DNA of 64,000 nucleotides from Rutpela maculata (GCA_936432065.2 OW386292.2:16584918-16648917); one strand, 5' to 3'. Positions 1 to 14,100 are shown, counted from the first letter of the stretch. Made by a program: numbers and translations. The notes: generated by a model not told the origin, from the sequence alone.

Positions 1-2085
1 TGAAAGTTATATATCCGGGTACAAAACATTCTTCTAAAGGTGGACATCATTTATTATAGGTATATAAAATAAATAAGTAAATACACACATGAAATAAGTA
101 GGTACCTATTTACAATTAAAGCATTTATTTAAATATTTATTTTGGTTTTTGGCTTATACTTTTATATACTGTGCTTTAAGGTATCCTGTTGTTAGACCAA
201 AAAATTTAATTATAGCAGTTGAACTACTGTTCAAAAAATAGGTATACTTACTTACCTATTCTTTTGTTTTTTAATAACAGATGATAATATAATATATTAT
301 ATTTATGTTGTACATATTCCCCTGCCTGGTATTTACGTAACGAACGATGATAAAATAATGGTGTATTAACAGTTATATTCTTCATAAAAATAAACAAAAA
401 CTAAAAATACAATTAACTATCTCCACAATATTGTCAATATTACACTCAAAATTGTTCCAAATGTCTTAAAATGGACAATATCTATAGACAATAATAATAA
501 TAAAACACTACACTACACTAAAATAACAAGAATACTTATAAAAACTAATAATAAACCAACAAATAAACACTGCAAACACTGAATACGATTACGATACGAA
601 TTTCGACATACAAATATCATAAAAGAGACTGTACATCATAGTGCCGCCATTTTACTACCAGTGACGCATGATTTGCGTCACATAATATCTCCATCTCTTT
701 TGCTCGCTGGTAAACAGTGCTTATGGACATTGAGCACTCCTTCTTAATTTACCCCTCCTTGATCGGTGGCTACATGACGTAGGCGCTAGACCGAAGTTCC
801 CCCCCTGCGCGCTCCTTCGTCCAGACTCTACTGGATGAGGTAACCGTTATAGTTTAATAACCGTGACCTGTAATATCTTAAATTAGTAACCCTAAAAACG
901 TAACTCCAGTTGAAGCACTGCGCATGTGTAGCCGCGTTGAAAGTTTTGTTTTGAAATGGACGTGCGTGTGTCGGTTTTTGCGTTTGTGGGTTATTTTTGA
1001 GAATATGGGTAAAATAATTATAAATATTTGTGAAAAGTGTAATGTTCCTAAATCATTAATCGTATTTACTTTTTACCTAATTGAATTTGTGTGTGAATTT
1101 ATGGAAACATTCTTTTTCCAGGAATCTTGAGGTGAGTGAATGTCTGCAAAATCGAGAGGGCTCTGCAATGTCTTCGCGATTTTTCAACTAGGTGGTTCTT
1201 TTAAATGATTACAGTTTTTAAACAATTTTTGTTGAAAATAAAATGGATAAAATTTGCAAAGCGCCTATATGTTTGTTTCATCAAATGGAACTTTTTTTTT
1301 ACAATTATCTGTAGAACATTATATTGTAAGACATTTGAGGCCGTCTTTATCAAAATTACATATTACGTATTTCCTCTACCAAAAATGTTTTATTCCTATG
1401 CAAATTTCGTTAGAAAATTAAGTGTTTTCATTTTCCGAGTCTGTGGTCGAAGAAATCAAAGGTGCATCTCATCTGAATAGACAAATGTGTGGATAGGAGA
1501 ACTAATAATAGCTTTTTCATCTTAATTATTGTTTCATGTTGTAGTATAGACCTAAAAAGTTGTTTTTGTTTTATCCCTAAAAACACCATGCATCATTCTG
1601 CCATCTTCAGCTGAATACTATTTGGTAAGGACTAACGATATCCGATAATGGCACAACTAGTATTTTACAGTACAGTACATTTTGTTTAAAATTATAAAAA
1701 TAATAAAAAAATACAATTATGACATTATGTCATATATGACGTTTGTGTTATGGGCTCCTAAATATTTCGAAAATTGTTTTTTCAGAATAAATTTTTTGCA
1801 GATGCACCATATGGCTCACTACGTTATTTCAATAAAACATTTTATTGCCTATAACTTGGACCAAACACTCCACTGTTTATTCATAAAAATAATACATGGG
1901 AATTATATGATAAACAAGCTAAAAACGTACTATTCGCCTGTTCACTGAACTTTTTATATAATTGTTACACATTCTATAGGATACTCTTCGCAGTTTTTTG
2001 TAAATAATGTTAGTTTTAGAAATTTTTAATTTTATAGTACGAACTTATAGTTGGTAAAAGACTGTAAAATAAAGTAAAAATAAAA
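1..2085. other. no gene recognised; left flank
   Basis: This stretch is AT-rich and I see no conserved coding region. Between about 600 and 930 the composition is richer in G+C and CpG, which could be a promoter or a transposon edge. Open frames near 924-1130 and 1205-1480 resemble no family known to me. A splice-like arrangement (polypyrimidine-CAG, ten bases, GTGAGT) occurs near 1110-1140 but has no supporting coding context. Confidence 0.4.
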
Positions 2086-2089
2086 AAAA

Positions 2090-2150
2090 ACATACCAAAC
2101 CTCATTTGGGTTTCGAACTCGGGACCCTTGGACCCCGAGTCAAAAGCATA
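2090..2150 (-). repeat. tRNA-like fragment (SINE or tRNA relic)
   Basis: Read on the minus strand, the segment contains a B-box-like GAGTTCGAAACCC preceded by a short stem of the anticodon-arm type (CTCGGGGTCC / GGGTCCCGAG). The 5' half with the A box is not convincing. It ends where the CCCAAGCAGC terminus of the next element begins, so it may have been interrupted. It could be a SINE head or a decayed tRNA gene. Confidence 0.35.
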
Positions 2151-2156
2151 AGAACT

Positions 2157-5100
2157 ACCCAAGCAGCATTCAAAGTGATGGGAACTGGCATCTGAGGCAT
2201 CGGAACTTTAATATAGTAGGAATGACATAACTGTTACCAATTTTGCGACTTCAGGGTAATATTCACTTTGTGGTATGCATTTGTAATAATAATAATAATA
2301 ATAATAATAATGTTTATTGGTCCATTTGATCATTACATAATAATATAGGACAAGTCAAGAATTAAGTATAAAACGAATAAGGAATAAAATATATACATAT
2401 ATATGCATATATATACACACATATATACACACATATACATACACACACACATACACGCATAACTAAATAGGTACAACTAACACTTTAAACATTAAACTAA
2501 TGTACATTAAAATGTAAAAATAATAAGAACATATATAATATAAATATATATTTACACATCTGATTAAATATTTACGTTCATACATAGTATAATGTATACA
2601 TCATAATATTCAATATTAAGTAAATACAAAAAACGTATTGTATGAGTAATTGAAATTTAAAATACGTGAGGTTAAAACAATATAAAAAAATAAAATAAAA
2701 TTACAGCCTGTCATTAAGGAACTCGCTAACTGAGTAATACGGTTTGTAGTGACAATTATGTAGATTCTACCGAATTTAGGCATTGTATAGTTATAACACT
2801 TTCAAGTAACTGCCGCAGAATCTGCAACGTCGCAGATACTACTCTGCATTACTTTGAAGCATCCTCAACTGCAAAGTGAAAATTGGTAGTAATGCCGACT
2901 GCACAGCTTTACCAAAGGACCACTTGAAAGTAGTCTAACTTATTAGTGACATCTCGAGTAAAAATGAGGTTATTTCTACGAACATAGGGGCTTTGAAGTT
3001 ATCTTTACTACTCCCCACTAATTGAAAATTACTTAAAAGTTACATATACCTTGAAAATCTACTATAGAGTAATATTAACTTTTAAGACAATTTATATAAT
3101 TATTGGCATTGAATAAAATGGCGGCATCTGAAATGCTCAGTAAAAGCAAAATAAAGTTTATCGGCACTCATCATTGTTTTATAGAAAACTGAAGAAACAG
3201 TTAAACAGTAGGAGAAATAGTGATTCTTCAGAATATAATGCAAACATGAAAGATTATTTCGCCACAGCAAAACCATCATCTTTGGTAACAAGTGCAAAAG
3301 TGTTCCCATCAACACAAGGAGAAGAGTAATCGAAAACTATAACAGTTGTAGTGATTAATGATACTGTGTACTGCTCGAAAATTACAACTTGTCTTTAACA
3401 CACAGATTGACTCATAGTTCAGTTAGTGATCCAATGAGCATATTAAATGAATTTGCCGATTAAAAACTCCAAATTTAATAAATATTGTGTCGATGGGGAA
3501 CGGACAATGTCGGTATAACGGCATAAGACATTGTTTATGTACAATAAATTGAATTGAATGAAATTAAACGTTAATAAATATATTTATCCAACACTTTCAT
3601 ATAAAGTGATCTTTATTGATGAGATTTTGAAGGTATAAAGTAACTCATAAGTCACTAGTGAGATAAAGTAGTAAGCTAAAGTGAGGTAAAGTGATTTAGT
3701 CACTAAAGAATAATTTTAATATAAAATAAAGTCCAATGAATTTATTTGTCTCCATTATATGGAAAATTAACAAAACAAAGAACCCATGCACTAACACTTA
3801 TTTATTTATATTTATGTTAACATTTATTGTCATCATATTCGATTTTCCACAAAGAAAACTGCTCTTCTGTACACAATTTTTCTCTATACTAGTAACGACG
3901 TCTGTATTGCCTGACTCGTGCTGCTCTCCCTGAATTTTTTTAGCAGTAACAATCTTGTTGAGACTGAATCTTCCAAATAACCCTGTGGATGATTTCCACA
4001 CACCGTGACGTTTAAGGGTGGTAATGTCACCCCCAGCTTTGGCCTAGAGTTGATGAGGAACAGCGCATGCTATGGCCAGTATACAAATCTGCATCAGGCA
4101 ATTGCAAATAATCAGCTACAATTTTGGAATTTTTGAGAGCTTATTTAATCCAACGCATTGGACAGTGCACTTTCCCTTTTGAAAATTTACGAAAAATCTT
4201 TAGTGAGACACATTTTGCGGTCTTAAAGACATATTTCCTAATCGAATCAAGTGGGTTCACCGAAAATCCTTCATTTAAAACTGTGAAACTTCTTGATTTA
4301 TTCGTCTTGGTATCTGGTATGGATATATATAGATATTCTTTATCTCATATCTTCGAGGCTTAAGAAGGTCAGTTTACCGCAACGGCAGGCACCGCAAACT
4401 CCCAGTATCAATGCAACCTAAAAAACCCAAACATTTAAATAGGTACATAAAAGCAAGATATAATAAACACCTACCTCTGACATAAGATGCTACCGTCAGG
4501 GGCATCCATCAAATATTGTTCGATATGTGCTCTTTCCAAATAATATCAGATAATAAAAAGTACTTAAAAAGTATAATAATTGTTATTTTTAATAATACAC
4601 ATATTCCCATCGCACACAGTGACAGTGACACTTTAACAGTTATTACCGCGTTGCCAATTAAAAAATGAAATTACCTGTATCGATTCTGCCAATTCTACCA
4701 ACATGAAAATAAGTTGGTAGCAACAGTTACTAAGATCTTATAGCGTCATTGGTCCCATTTGCTACATCTAGGTAAATATAACTACACAGTGAAATTGTTG
4801 CAGTTGCCGTCACCACTTTTAAAGTAACAACAACTATAACGTTGGTGGCATCTGCTACTTTATAGTAAATGTAACGTGTAGGGAAATAATTTTGGTTTTT
4901 GCAACCTCTAAGTTACTGCAATTAAAATCGTCATTTTTCTGTTGTTGAATGAAGACGCCATATTGACACAGATAAAAATATAATTCAATAAAAAATTCCT
5001 TTTTATTATAGTCATTTACAAATATGTTTTCTAAATAGATTATTACTTTATAATATATGAAATTAAAAAAAAAAACGTTTTCCATAAAAAATTTTGCAGT

Positions 5101-5476
5101 TTTGCTTGTACACATAATTTTTGCAAAAAATTTTTTTTCCGAAAAAACCATTTTTTCGAGGGGGCGTCTTTTTTATCGAAGCATCATGATAACATTTTAC
5201 AGAAAACAAGTGGTGGTTTTAATATCCACACCCAGGGTAAACGCAAAACATCATGATTTATAATATATGCTTATGCATGTTGTATATAATCACCTTACAC
5301 ACGGTAATGGTAGAAGTACCGGAATAGTAATTTGTTACGTAATTATTATTCCCCATTTTGGTGAATGCTTGGTAGAAGGATGGTTCCCATTACGTAACAG
5401 TCCTTAGTTGCAGAAACCTTTAAAGTTCCCCTAATGGCAACTATTACGTAGAAACTACTAAAATTGCTGCTTGGGT
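2157..5476. mobile_element. candidate 3.3-kb TIR element with subterminal repeats, no transposase
   Basis: The left end starts CCCAAGCAGC and the right end finishes GCTGCTTGGG, an exact 10-bp inverted match. Just inside each end is a GGGAACT / AACTTTAA-type block in inverted orientation. Within about 500-900 bp of the ends there are many short repeats built on AGTAACT, GTAACAG and TAAAGTGA, for example near 2790-2960, 3600-3710 and 4620-4870. Such subterminal arrays are typical of transposase-binding zones in DNA transposons. No open frame inside resembles a transposase, so it would be non-autonomous. I could not define a clean target-site duplication, and the family is not recognised. Confidence 0.45.
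2285..2345 (-). repeat. (TAA)n microsatellite, probable LINE 3' tail
   Basis: About nine TAA units are followed by TGTTTATTGG. Read on the minus strand this is CCAATAAACA running into (TTA)n, the usual form of a non-LTR retrotransposon 3' end. No reverse-transcriptase sequence is recognisable upstream of it. A dinucleotide-rich TA/CA tract follows at about 2393-2460. Confidence 0.5.
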
Positions 5477-5929
5477 TATGAAATGTATAATTGTAAAATA
5501 TATAAATATTTGGATATTAAAGTGAAATATCATTCCACCAGATTTCTATTCAATTACAAAAACATAAAAATCAAAACATTTTTATTTACCGGTCGATTTT
5601 GTTCAAAAACAATAGGGTTCTTTCTCTAGCTGACTTACTGTCCAAATTTCAATACAATTGGATTTTTCTTTCTTGAGTTATTGTGCTTACAAGAAACGTG
5701 ACGGACAGACATTTTGAAAATTGTTCAGAATTCGTTCATTAACACAATATGAAAATTTTTTGACTGCAAACGATATTTACGGTTTTAGAAACGTGCCGAT
5801 CAAATGCAATATACTCTTCGTTTTCGTATTTGCGAAGAATATAATAATATGAACAAATTAAGAAACAAACGAATGAAAACTAAGTAATTACTTTACCACA
5901 TTATCTAAAAAAAATTATAACGATTGTTC
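5477..5929. other. no gene seen
   Basis: AT-rich spacer between the CCCAAGCAGC-ended element and the mariner-like pseudogene. Part of it may be the 3' untranslated end of that transposon. Confidence 0.4.
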
Positions 5930-6857
5930 AAAATGTTGACCACCGACATCTACAACGTCTTGCTCTTGCCAAAGTTTCTCTCATTGCATCGGCGAGTATT
6001 CCTGTGTTATAGAATTTATTTCCCTCCTAACTCGACCTTTCAAATCTTCTAATGTAGTTGGTACTGTTGAATATACACGTTTTTTAATGTGGTCCCAAGA
6101 ATAAAAATCTAACGGCATTAAATCAGATGATTGCGCTGGCCGCATAACTCTGGTCCATTAGTTCCTATCCATTGATCTCCAAAACGACCGTTTAAATATT
6201 CTGCAACTAAAAACTCTTCAATTTCGTTTCTCAGAAAACGTAAATATCTTTCTCCTGTCAGTGGACCATAAAAAATATGGGACCCATAATGCCTGCCCAA
6301 ATGTTAAACCCAAATCTTGAAAATTGCCTTGCCTCAAAGGTCGTGGATTTTGTTGTGTCCAGTACCTCAAATTATTTCTATTGAACCTACCGTTGTTTGC
6401 TAAAACGCGATTCGTCAGGAAATAATATAGTATAGTGAAAGTTTGGAGATCTAATATCATTGTCTAAAACCCATCTGCAATACTGAAACCTCCGCATGAA
6501 ATCGTTTGCATATAATGCTTGGTGAAGCTGGTATTTGTAACTCTTAAATTTGTGTTTTTTAAGAATTTTTCTTACAATTTCTCTTCCTATGTCTAACTCA
6601 CTTGCAGTTTCTCGTATTGAGACATTAGGATTGATTTCCACTGACAATAATAATTAATTTCGGTGTCTTCATTGATAATTGACATTTGGTGTTCTTGAGC
6701 TGCTCTCTCTTGCCTCGCGTCCCGTTCTACCCTAAGAAAATAATGTCTGCCAGGATAATTTCTTAGTGCATAGCACTCTGCATATAAATCGCGGGTTGCC
6801 CGGCTATTTCTGCGACATTCCCCGCATATCAACTTTGTCACTTTGTAAATAAACCAT
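5930..6857 (-). pseudogene. mariner-like (Tc1/mariner superfamily) transposase pseudogene
   Basis: Fragments in several minus frames line up in order with the intact transposase at 52724-53740. A start-like MVYLQ stretch near 6857 is followed by an N-terminal helix-turn-helix region, VSIRETASELDIG and the LFPDESRF block with the first catalytic aspartate near 6430. Then come RYWTQQNPRPLRQGNFQ, FYGPLTGERYLRFLRNEIEE and the terminal LMPLDFYSW-type segment. Stops and frameshifts break it repeatedly. A deletion joins the GERYL helix region directly to AEYLNGRFGDQWIG and removes the QQDGAPPHN block carrying the second catalytic aspartate. It cannot encode an active enzyme. It lies about 1.1 kb downstream of the end of SLC35F6. 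Confidence 0.85.
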
Positions 6858-7992
6858 GATTTTTTAATACACACTAAAATATTATCGGATTGTTTCTTTT
6901 GTTACATTTCAAAGACATCTACTTGATAGAGATTAGAGATGCAATGAATAGTGTTTTGGCCGGATACCGAATACCGGGTATCCGACGTACTTCTTGTACC
7001 GGATACATTGAAAGTTGGATTGAAAACACGTTTTGACAACCTCGACGACAAAAAATACTTACTGGTAACTCTTCGAGGCCCCAAATTTTAACAAGTTTTT
7101 TTGATAAAAATCAGGCTAAAAAATCCCGTAAAAGTATTCTACTGGAGGCTTTAAAAAATAGTTGTGACGATTCATATTCAAGCAGTGATAGTGAAAGTGG
7201 TACTTCTCCTTCCGGTTATCAACGTAAGAGAAACCCACAAGTTAATGTTACTGCTGATATTCATAAATGAAGTGGCGGAAAAAAATGGTAGCGTTAATGA
7301 AAATGTTTCGAAGAAAAGGTCAATGGCCAAGGCCAAGTTGTTTATTTTATACTAACTTAAAATTTGTAACCAAACCATTAAAAAGTAGATAAAATTCTGA
7401 TTTCAACGATATATCACTCCTTCCTCCTACACCTACTGACAAATAGACACCAAAAAATCGAGTGAGGTACATCATAATGGACTATAAGAAGGCAAAAGCA
7501 ACATGTTGACTAAATTGCTTGTTTGTATTAATCGTTCCAAGATCAAGCCTATTTTTCCTAGGCTCTTGTTACGGTTATTAATTTTTAGAAAAGCTAATGA
7601 ATTTATCGCAGTTCCTCACTCCTTGAATGTTGTTAAGCGTCCCTAATCCAATTGGGGTAAGTCATCATCATCGAGTTTATATTATTTCTGGTTCCAACGA
7701 GAGCTTAAGAAAACACATATTTTTCTAACATATTTATATTTCGTATAATCGTATCAAATAAAAATAAAAAAAATAACACTTTCACTCGAGAAAAATATTT
7801 CTTATAATATCAACAAATATTTTCTTAAAAAGAAAAATAGATAGTTTTTATTTATGAAAAATATAAATATATATTTCACAATTTCACAAGAATAAGTCTT
7901 ATAGTTTACAGTTATTATTAGTATGCAATTGATTACTATGTTTATATTCAACTAGGAATATAATAAATTTTATTAACATGTATATATTATCA
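6858..7992. other. transposon debris and SLC35F6 downstream region
   Basis: A Ser/acidic-rich plus frame at about 7100-7266 (containing YSSSDSESGTSPSGYQ) resembles the low-complexity N-terminus of a transposon protein but is too short to assign. A short GC-rich palindrome built on CCGGATACC / GGTATCCG lies near 6958-6990. From 7365 to 7992 I see no gene. The SLC35F6 3' untranslated region should start below 7993. Confidence 0.35.
7969..7974 (-). terminator. possible SLC35F6 polyadenylation signal
   Basis: AATAAA reads on the minus strand about 20 bases past the SLC35F6 stop. It is unusually close to the stop. Another AATAAA lies near 7847-7852 and would give a more ordinary 3' untranslated length. 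Confidence 0.35.
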
Positions 7993-8154
7993 TCACGGGT
8001 CCGTATCGTCAGCATTTCTATTCTCTATAACTTCTTCCTCCATCGGATTATACCTTCTCCGATTGATGAAGGACCGGACCTGGATGAAAGTCGAGGCGAA
8101 GGTGATTCCATTATAAAGACACATACCAATAAGTAAAAAGAGAAAGCCAAGAAG
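7993..8154 (-). CDS. SLC35F6: SLC35F6 exon 8 (stop codon)
   Basis: The acceptor TTCTAG joins in phase 0 after FHWLQ. The exon reads LLGFLFLLIGMCLYNG, the last membrane helix, followed by a hydrophilic tail (RRRYNPMEEE...) ending DADDTDP-type residues and TGA. The exon is too short to stand out as an open frame. I recognised it from the conserved LGFLxLLIGxxLYN motif. Confidence 0.95.
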   Translation of the reverse strand, partial: LLGFLFLLIGMCLYNGITFASTFIQVRSFINRRRYNPMEEEVIENRNADDTDP

Positions 8155-11100
8155 CTAGAAATAAAAAAATATCTGTAGTACCTGATGCACTTAAATTTAA
8201 CGTTTCATATTTCATAATATAGTAGTAGCAGCCATAAGATAAGAAGAAAAATAAAGTATTTTCTGTTGAAAAAATTACATCTAAGGAAAAATGAGTTAGT
8301 TTGTGCCATATCAAAATCAGGGACCTGAACCGAAATAAAGAAAATTCCAGTTCTAAGTAAAACTGAAATAACGGTTCCGATTTGTACTTGGCACCAGTTC
8401 TTACAGGTTTGTCAGCTTCTATTTATGTGCAAGTCTAATATGGTTTTTTATTCACAATGTTTTTTTTTCGGTTCCAAGATCCAAACCTACTAAGAAATTT
8501 TTGACATTCTGCTGTATGTATCAAAATTTGAAGACTGATTTGATTAGTTTATTAAATGCCAGGCCTGACCAGGAAAAACGCTGTCAAGGGTATTTTAGAA
8601 AATGCTATCAAGTGTAAAAAAATTTTATACACTGTATTTTACACTTTAAGTATTTTATTGTTAAATATTTTCTATATCTCTGTTGCCTGTTCCCCTAAAA
8701 ATTGCAGAAGGTGCCCTGCATTCTCAATTAACTGACATCCCGGATACACAATCAGGCTTTAGAAAGGGATTTGGTACCTCAACGATCATATATATATAGA
8801 CGTTCTCCGCACCTCTGACAAATCTATGTTTAACTCTCCTAGACATGTCAAAAGCCTTTGATAGTGTAGATCCGCAATGTCTATTAGCAAAACTTCAACA
8901 CTATGGTTTGATTGGTAACACACTGGAGTAGAATTACTTACAGGCTGCTCTCAGTATGTCTATATAAACTCGTCTAACAAAACCAAAGTAATAAGACTAG
9001 TGTACCTCGGGGATCCATCCTGGACCCCGTATTTTTTTATCACTTTCATTGCTGATTTACAGTTTACTGCAAATTCCTATCAAATTCAGATGTATGCTGA
9101 TGATATTCAGTTATACCTTCATTTTAATTCAAAATACGTTTCCAAAGCAGCCAGAAAGATTATGATCTTTCCTTAATTAACAACTGGACCAGGCAAAACT
9201 CATTGGTACTCAGTCCTAAAAAGAATAAATGCATTACTTTTGACACTAGTAGTAGCTTGTAGGCAACGGCCAACTTTGAATTGTCAATAGATGGTGAAAC
9301 AATTCACTACTATACAGAACCTGGAATCTGTCATGAGTAATAATTTGAAATTTACAGATCACGTCAGTTATGTCTGTCAAAAAGCTTACATCAACTTAAA
9401 AAAGTTTTCTCCATATAGAAACCTACTAGATCCAAACACTAAAATAATGTTAATAGAGGCATTAGTTCTGTCCCACTTTAACTATGCTGACGTAGTATAC
9501 GGGCCATGTCTTAGTCAGGAAGATAAATATCGTCTTCAAAAAATGCAAAATCATACTGTCAGATTCATAACAGATGTCCCAAGGTTTCATCATATAACTC
9601 CCTTTTTGAAAGATTTACAAATACTTAAACTCGAGGATCGTCGTTTACTTCACACAGTCATATTTGTTAACAATATTATATTTCTTAAATCACCGAAATT
9701 CCTATTTGCTAAAATAGAAAGAAGAAAATGCAAGAAAATTAAGACAAACCGACACATCTCTATCAATTCCTCGATACACTAGTGCTGCATTCCACACATC
9801 ACTTACTTTTCTGACCTCTTACTGCTTATAATAACCTATCAGTTAAACTTCGTAATATTAATCCCGCTAAATTGAAACCTATTCTGAAGTCCCTACTCCT
9901 AAATGAGGAACTGTCAGCATTTTTTTTTTATTTTAGAAATCGAAAGTAGAACACTTTTTAAGGCAATTTCCAAATTTTTAGGTTTTTATTCGGACGTTTA
10001 AGCCCTTCAATAAATTACCAAAGTTGGACCGCGTGAAAACGGGGCGGAGCTTCGCGTGACGTCACTTTGCAGATGCTGATAAGATGACAGTCGAGATTTA
10101 ATAAGCGTGTGGTGCGTATTATTGTGTTTCTGTCAGAGAACTGTCAGGAGTTTGCGCAGTTTCCAAATCCGAACGTGTCAAAAGCAACTGCGCCTTAGTG
10201 TTTATGCAGAATGACGTCACGAGTCGGGGAAGCGCTTTGTACTGAAACCCAATCTTTAACATTGAATATCTAATGATTGGATATACTTATGAAGCTGAAA
10301 TTTTAACAGCTTATTTAGATGGTCGAATTCTATTGAATATAATAACGAAAAAATTAAAAATTAATTTTATTTCATGTACGTTTTGTAATAACTTAATCTT
10401 GTTACATTTATATTTTTTGTTTAGGGTTCGGTTTAATATCAGCCTCTATATCTAATCTCTTTGTGCAAATGTATTTGACATTTTGAACAATAAAATATTA
10501 TTATTATTATTTAATGGTCCTTTTTGTTTTTCGTAAATTCTGCACTACATCATCTGTACGCCACACTGCACAGCGAGTAATAATTCCTCACAATGAAAGG
10601 TCATAATCTCCATCAATTCTACACAGAAATAAAGAAATAAATCTAATTCAATTGCAGGTAATTGTTTTAACTTTATTTTTGATTTCTTAACTTTATTTTT
10701 ATATCCCGTAATTTCTTATGCATTAGGAAACCTGAATTTTTACGGGCACTTTTCCAAAATGGGCACGGCAAGGTACCGGACATGCATTTTAGCACAGAAA
10801 AAGAACCCTTCTATCATTTTACTGAACAACGACAAGTACGATACTTTTTATCCAATAAACCAAAATAAATACTAACTTGTAACCAGTGGAATTTTTCATC
10901 CAAGAAGGCTAAGCTGAAGATCCAGATGACGATTGTTCGCACACTGTCCAATACCATTCGAGTGGTTGCGGACAATTCCTTAGTTACACTGATCCCCGAA
11001 AAGTTGAAGAAGGCGATCGATATTATAGTTCCTGGAAAATAAATAAACAAATAAATACGTACGATGTAGATCACAGTATAGTCCACGCAAATTAGACATT

Positions 11101-14100
11101 TTAGAAGAAATAATTTGAAAAGTAATAATATCTAGATAGAGTTAGAAATAGATACTCGAAAAGTTCCCCACCAATTTGGGAGTGGAACGTCCCTTTTTTT
11201 TGCAAAAAACCACCCTTAACGGGGACTTAAAGCTGGTTTTTCACTTTTATCTTGTAAACTGTTCGTCGGAAGAGAAAAAAGTATAGGAAATAAAAAAAAT
11301 TGTCGTTAAATTCTGCATAAAAAATGTCCTATTAACCTTGTAGCTTATCCTCACCTATTTTATGCTAACAGGGTCCGAACAGAAAGGTAGTTTGGAACCC
11401 ACAGGTAAAAATCAAGTCTATTCGAAGTTTCACAGCGAATATCTTAAAACAGGTTACTTATGCATTTTTCACTTAGTCAACGTCGTATCTCCAAAACGGT
11501 TAGGCGTACGAAAAAAATGTATACGACCTTTAAGGTAGAGAATTTACAGATTTACAACTTTTATAATAGGTGTTATTCCCGTTTGGGCCATAAAAACTGA
11601 GTTAATCGCGAATACGCGGTTTTCACGAACTCCTCCAGGTGTATCATGGCATAACTACCAAGTGTTATTCAAGACGTCCAAATAAACACAATAAAAATTT
11701 TTTTTCCGTAGGGCACGAATTTGACAGCAATAATCTAAAACACCTGGAGTAGGTTTTGTATGTCTTACCACAGTTTGCATTCGTGATATTACCATGACTA
11801 CCACGATCTTGTAATGAAAGGAGCAAAGAATCTACAGTAACATGTGGCGTACCACAAGGTACAATTCTTGGCCCATTACTTTTCATAATTTACATAAATG
11901 ATCTGTTTATAAATACTGATACTAATGATGTGAGTATCTTTGCTTATGTTGATAATACAGATAGTCACGTTTAGCAGTGGTTCTTGGGAGGATGTTCAAA
12001 ATCTGACCATATACACACTCAGCAAATGTAGTTTTATATATGTACACTAAGATTAGTTTAGTTTAGTTTATTTATGTTATACAAACAATTTACACATTCA
12101 AAAAATTACAACTAAGTAATCACAATTTTGTAAAACTTACATGATTAAGAAATGACGTGTACAACGTATAAAAAACATAACATAAACACATATATTAAAG
12201 ACATACACAATTACAAGTTAAAAATGCTTCAACAGAGTAAAATGGGTTTTTAATTAAAAATTTGTTTTTCTGAAATCGATCGGCAATGTCTACATTTTCG
12301 ACGCGATTTCAGATCGAAAAATGCACAATTCCAGTATTTTAGTCCGTTGCTAAGAAACTATCAGAAAACAGACCGGAAAAGATCCGTTGCCAAGCAACGA
12401 TCAACAAAACCGCACAGTTTTTTAAGTATATTTTAGAGAGTAAATAAATACACGCAGACAAACCAACTCACATTAAAATTGCATTTATTAGTAAGCAGTT
12501 GGATTGTAATGAAGAAATGTTATGCATTAATACAAATTCCTTAATTTATAATAATATTGATTGTGATTTCAGAAAAAATAGTATGTGTACTTCGGTGTGA
12601 AAGCACATTCCCGGACTTCGATGCTTGTTGGCCTCGGCTAGCGCCTCGGCCAACAATTTGCATCGTCGTCCGGGAATGTATTGCTTTCACACCTAAATAC
12701 ACAATATACTATTAATTTCACTTTAAAACATTTCATGTCAAGATTTGTTATAGTTCTAGGTAATTTATTATATAGTTTAACCGCGAGAAAGTTAGGGCCA
12801 TTTTGACACTTCCTTAACCTACAAAATGGTATTGACAGAGCAGCCGGTCTGTATGGTGTATATGGATATCATTTTAATTTAAAGTCAATTGTAACGCCCA
12901 AGAATTTCACATGTTCCTGGACATGGAAAGGAGTTGGTAGATCATTACGCAATGTAAATAGCACATGGTTTGTTTTTTCCGCATTTAGCACCAAGCCATT
13001 CCGAGTAAACCAATCTTCAGCTCTTGATTGTGCCTCGCACGCCCTCTCTCTTAGAGTATCAAGAGATTTCTCGTTAAGAGATATGGTAGTGTCATCCGCA
13101 AATAAAACGTAACGCTCATTGATTTGGTAAATTGTTTATAAAGATTAAAAACAGCAAGGGTCCTAGTACTCACCCTTGAGGTACACCAATGGTCACCTGT
13201 TCTTCTGCAGATACCACTCCATTTATCGAAACAAACTGTTTCCTGTTTGTAAGATACGACCTTAATAATTTAACACTATCAGGACTGAAGTTATAGCTAG
13301 AGAGTTTATCTAATAGTAGATCATGGAAGACACAATCAAAGGCCTTACTTAGGTCGCAGAATACAGTGCCAACATATTCACCCGACTCAAATGCCTCTAA
13401 TACCGTGTGTGTAGTCGCGGGCTAGGCATGGGGAGTAAGAATTACAACATCGCGTGTGCCAGCTGACTGAAATGAAATAACAGAGCTGGGATGCTCCACC
13501 GACGGACGAATTTACGGCTGCCGGTGTAGTCAGATCTCTCGCGCTACGTGAATGTACATGCCTAATGAGAAATTACACACACGGTATATAGGTTACTAAG
13601 TCAAGAATTCTCATTACAGTGTTTTGTCCCTTCCTGAATCTAAATTGGCATGGTGTCAGTAGCTTATCTTTCATATATTCATTTATTCTGTTGGCAATGC
13701 ATTTTTCAAAGATTTTTGAGAAGACTGATAATATAGAGATAGGTAATTGGGTAATTGGCTGCCTGATCACGTTCACCTTTTTTAAAAATAGGAATTACAA
13801 GAGCTTTTTTTAGTACATCAGGAAAAGTACATTCTTTAAAACATCTATTAATTAATTTAGTCAAAGGATAAATCAATATTTCCCTAACAGTTTTTATGAG
13901 TTCTATATTTATTCCCATAAAGTCCTTGCCGGGTTTATTTTTTAGATTATTTATGATGTCTCTCATTTCATTGAAATAAAGTAAAAGTCATATTTACATC
14001 CACCTGAAAAGGGACATCCTATATTTGCACATTTTGTATTAAATCTTTGGCTGCATTTACAAAATATTTGTTAAAATCATCGGGATGTAAACTAGGCTTT

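Noticed and set aside
1110..1140. Possible 10-base microexon (CAG, ten bases, GTGAGT)
   Set aside because: There is no neighbouring exon or protein context, so a chance match is likely.
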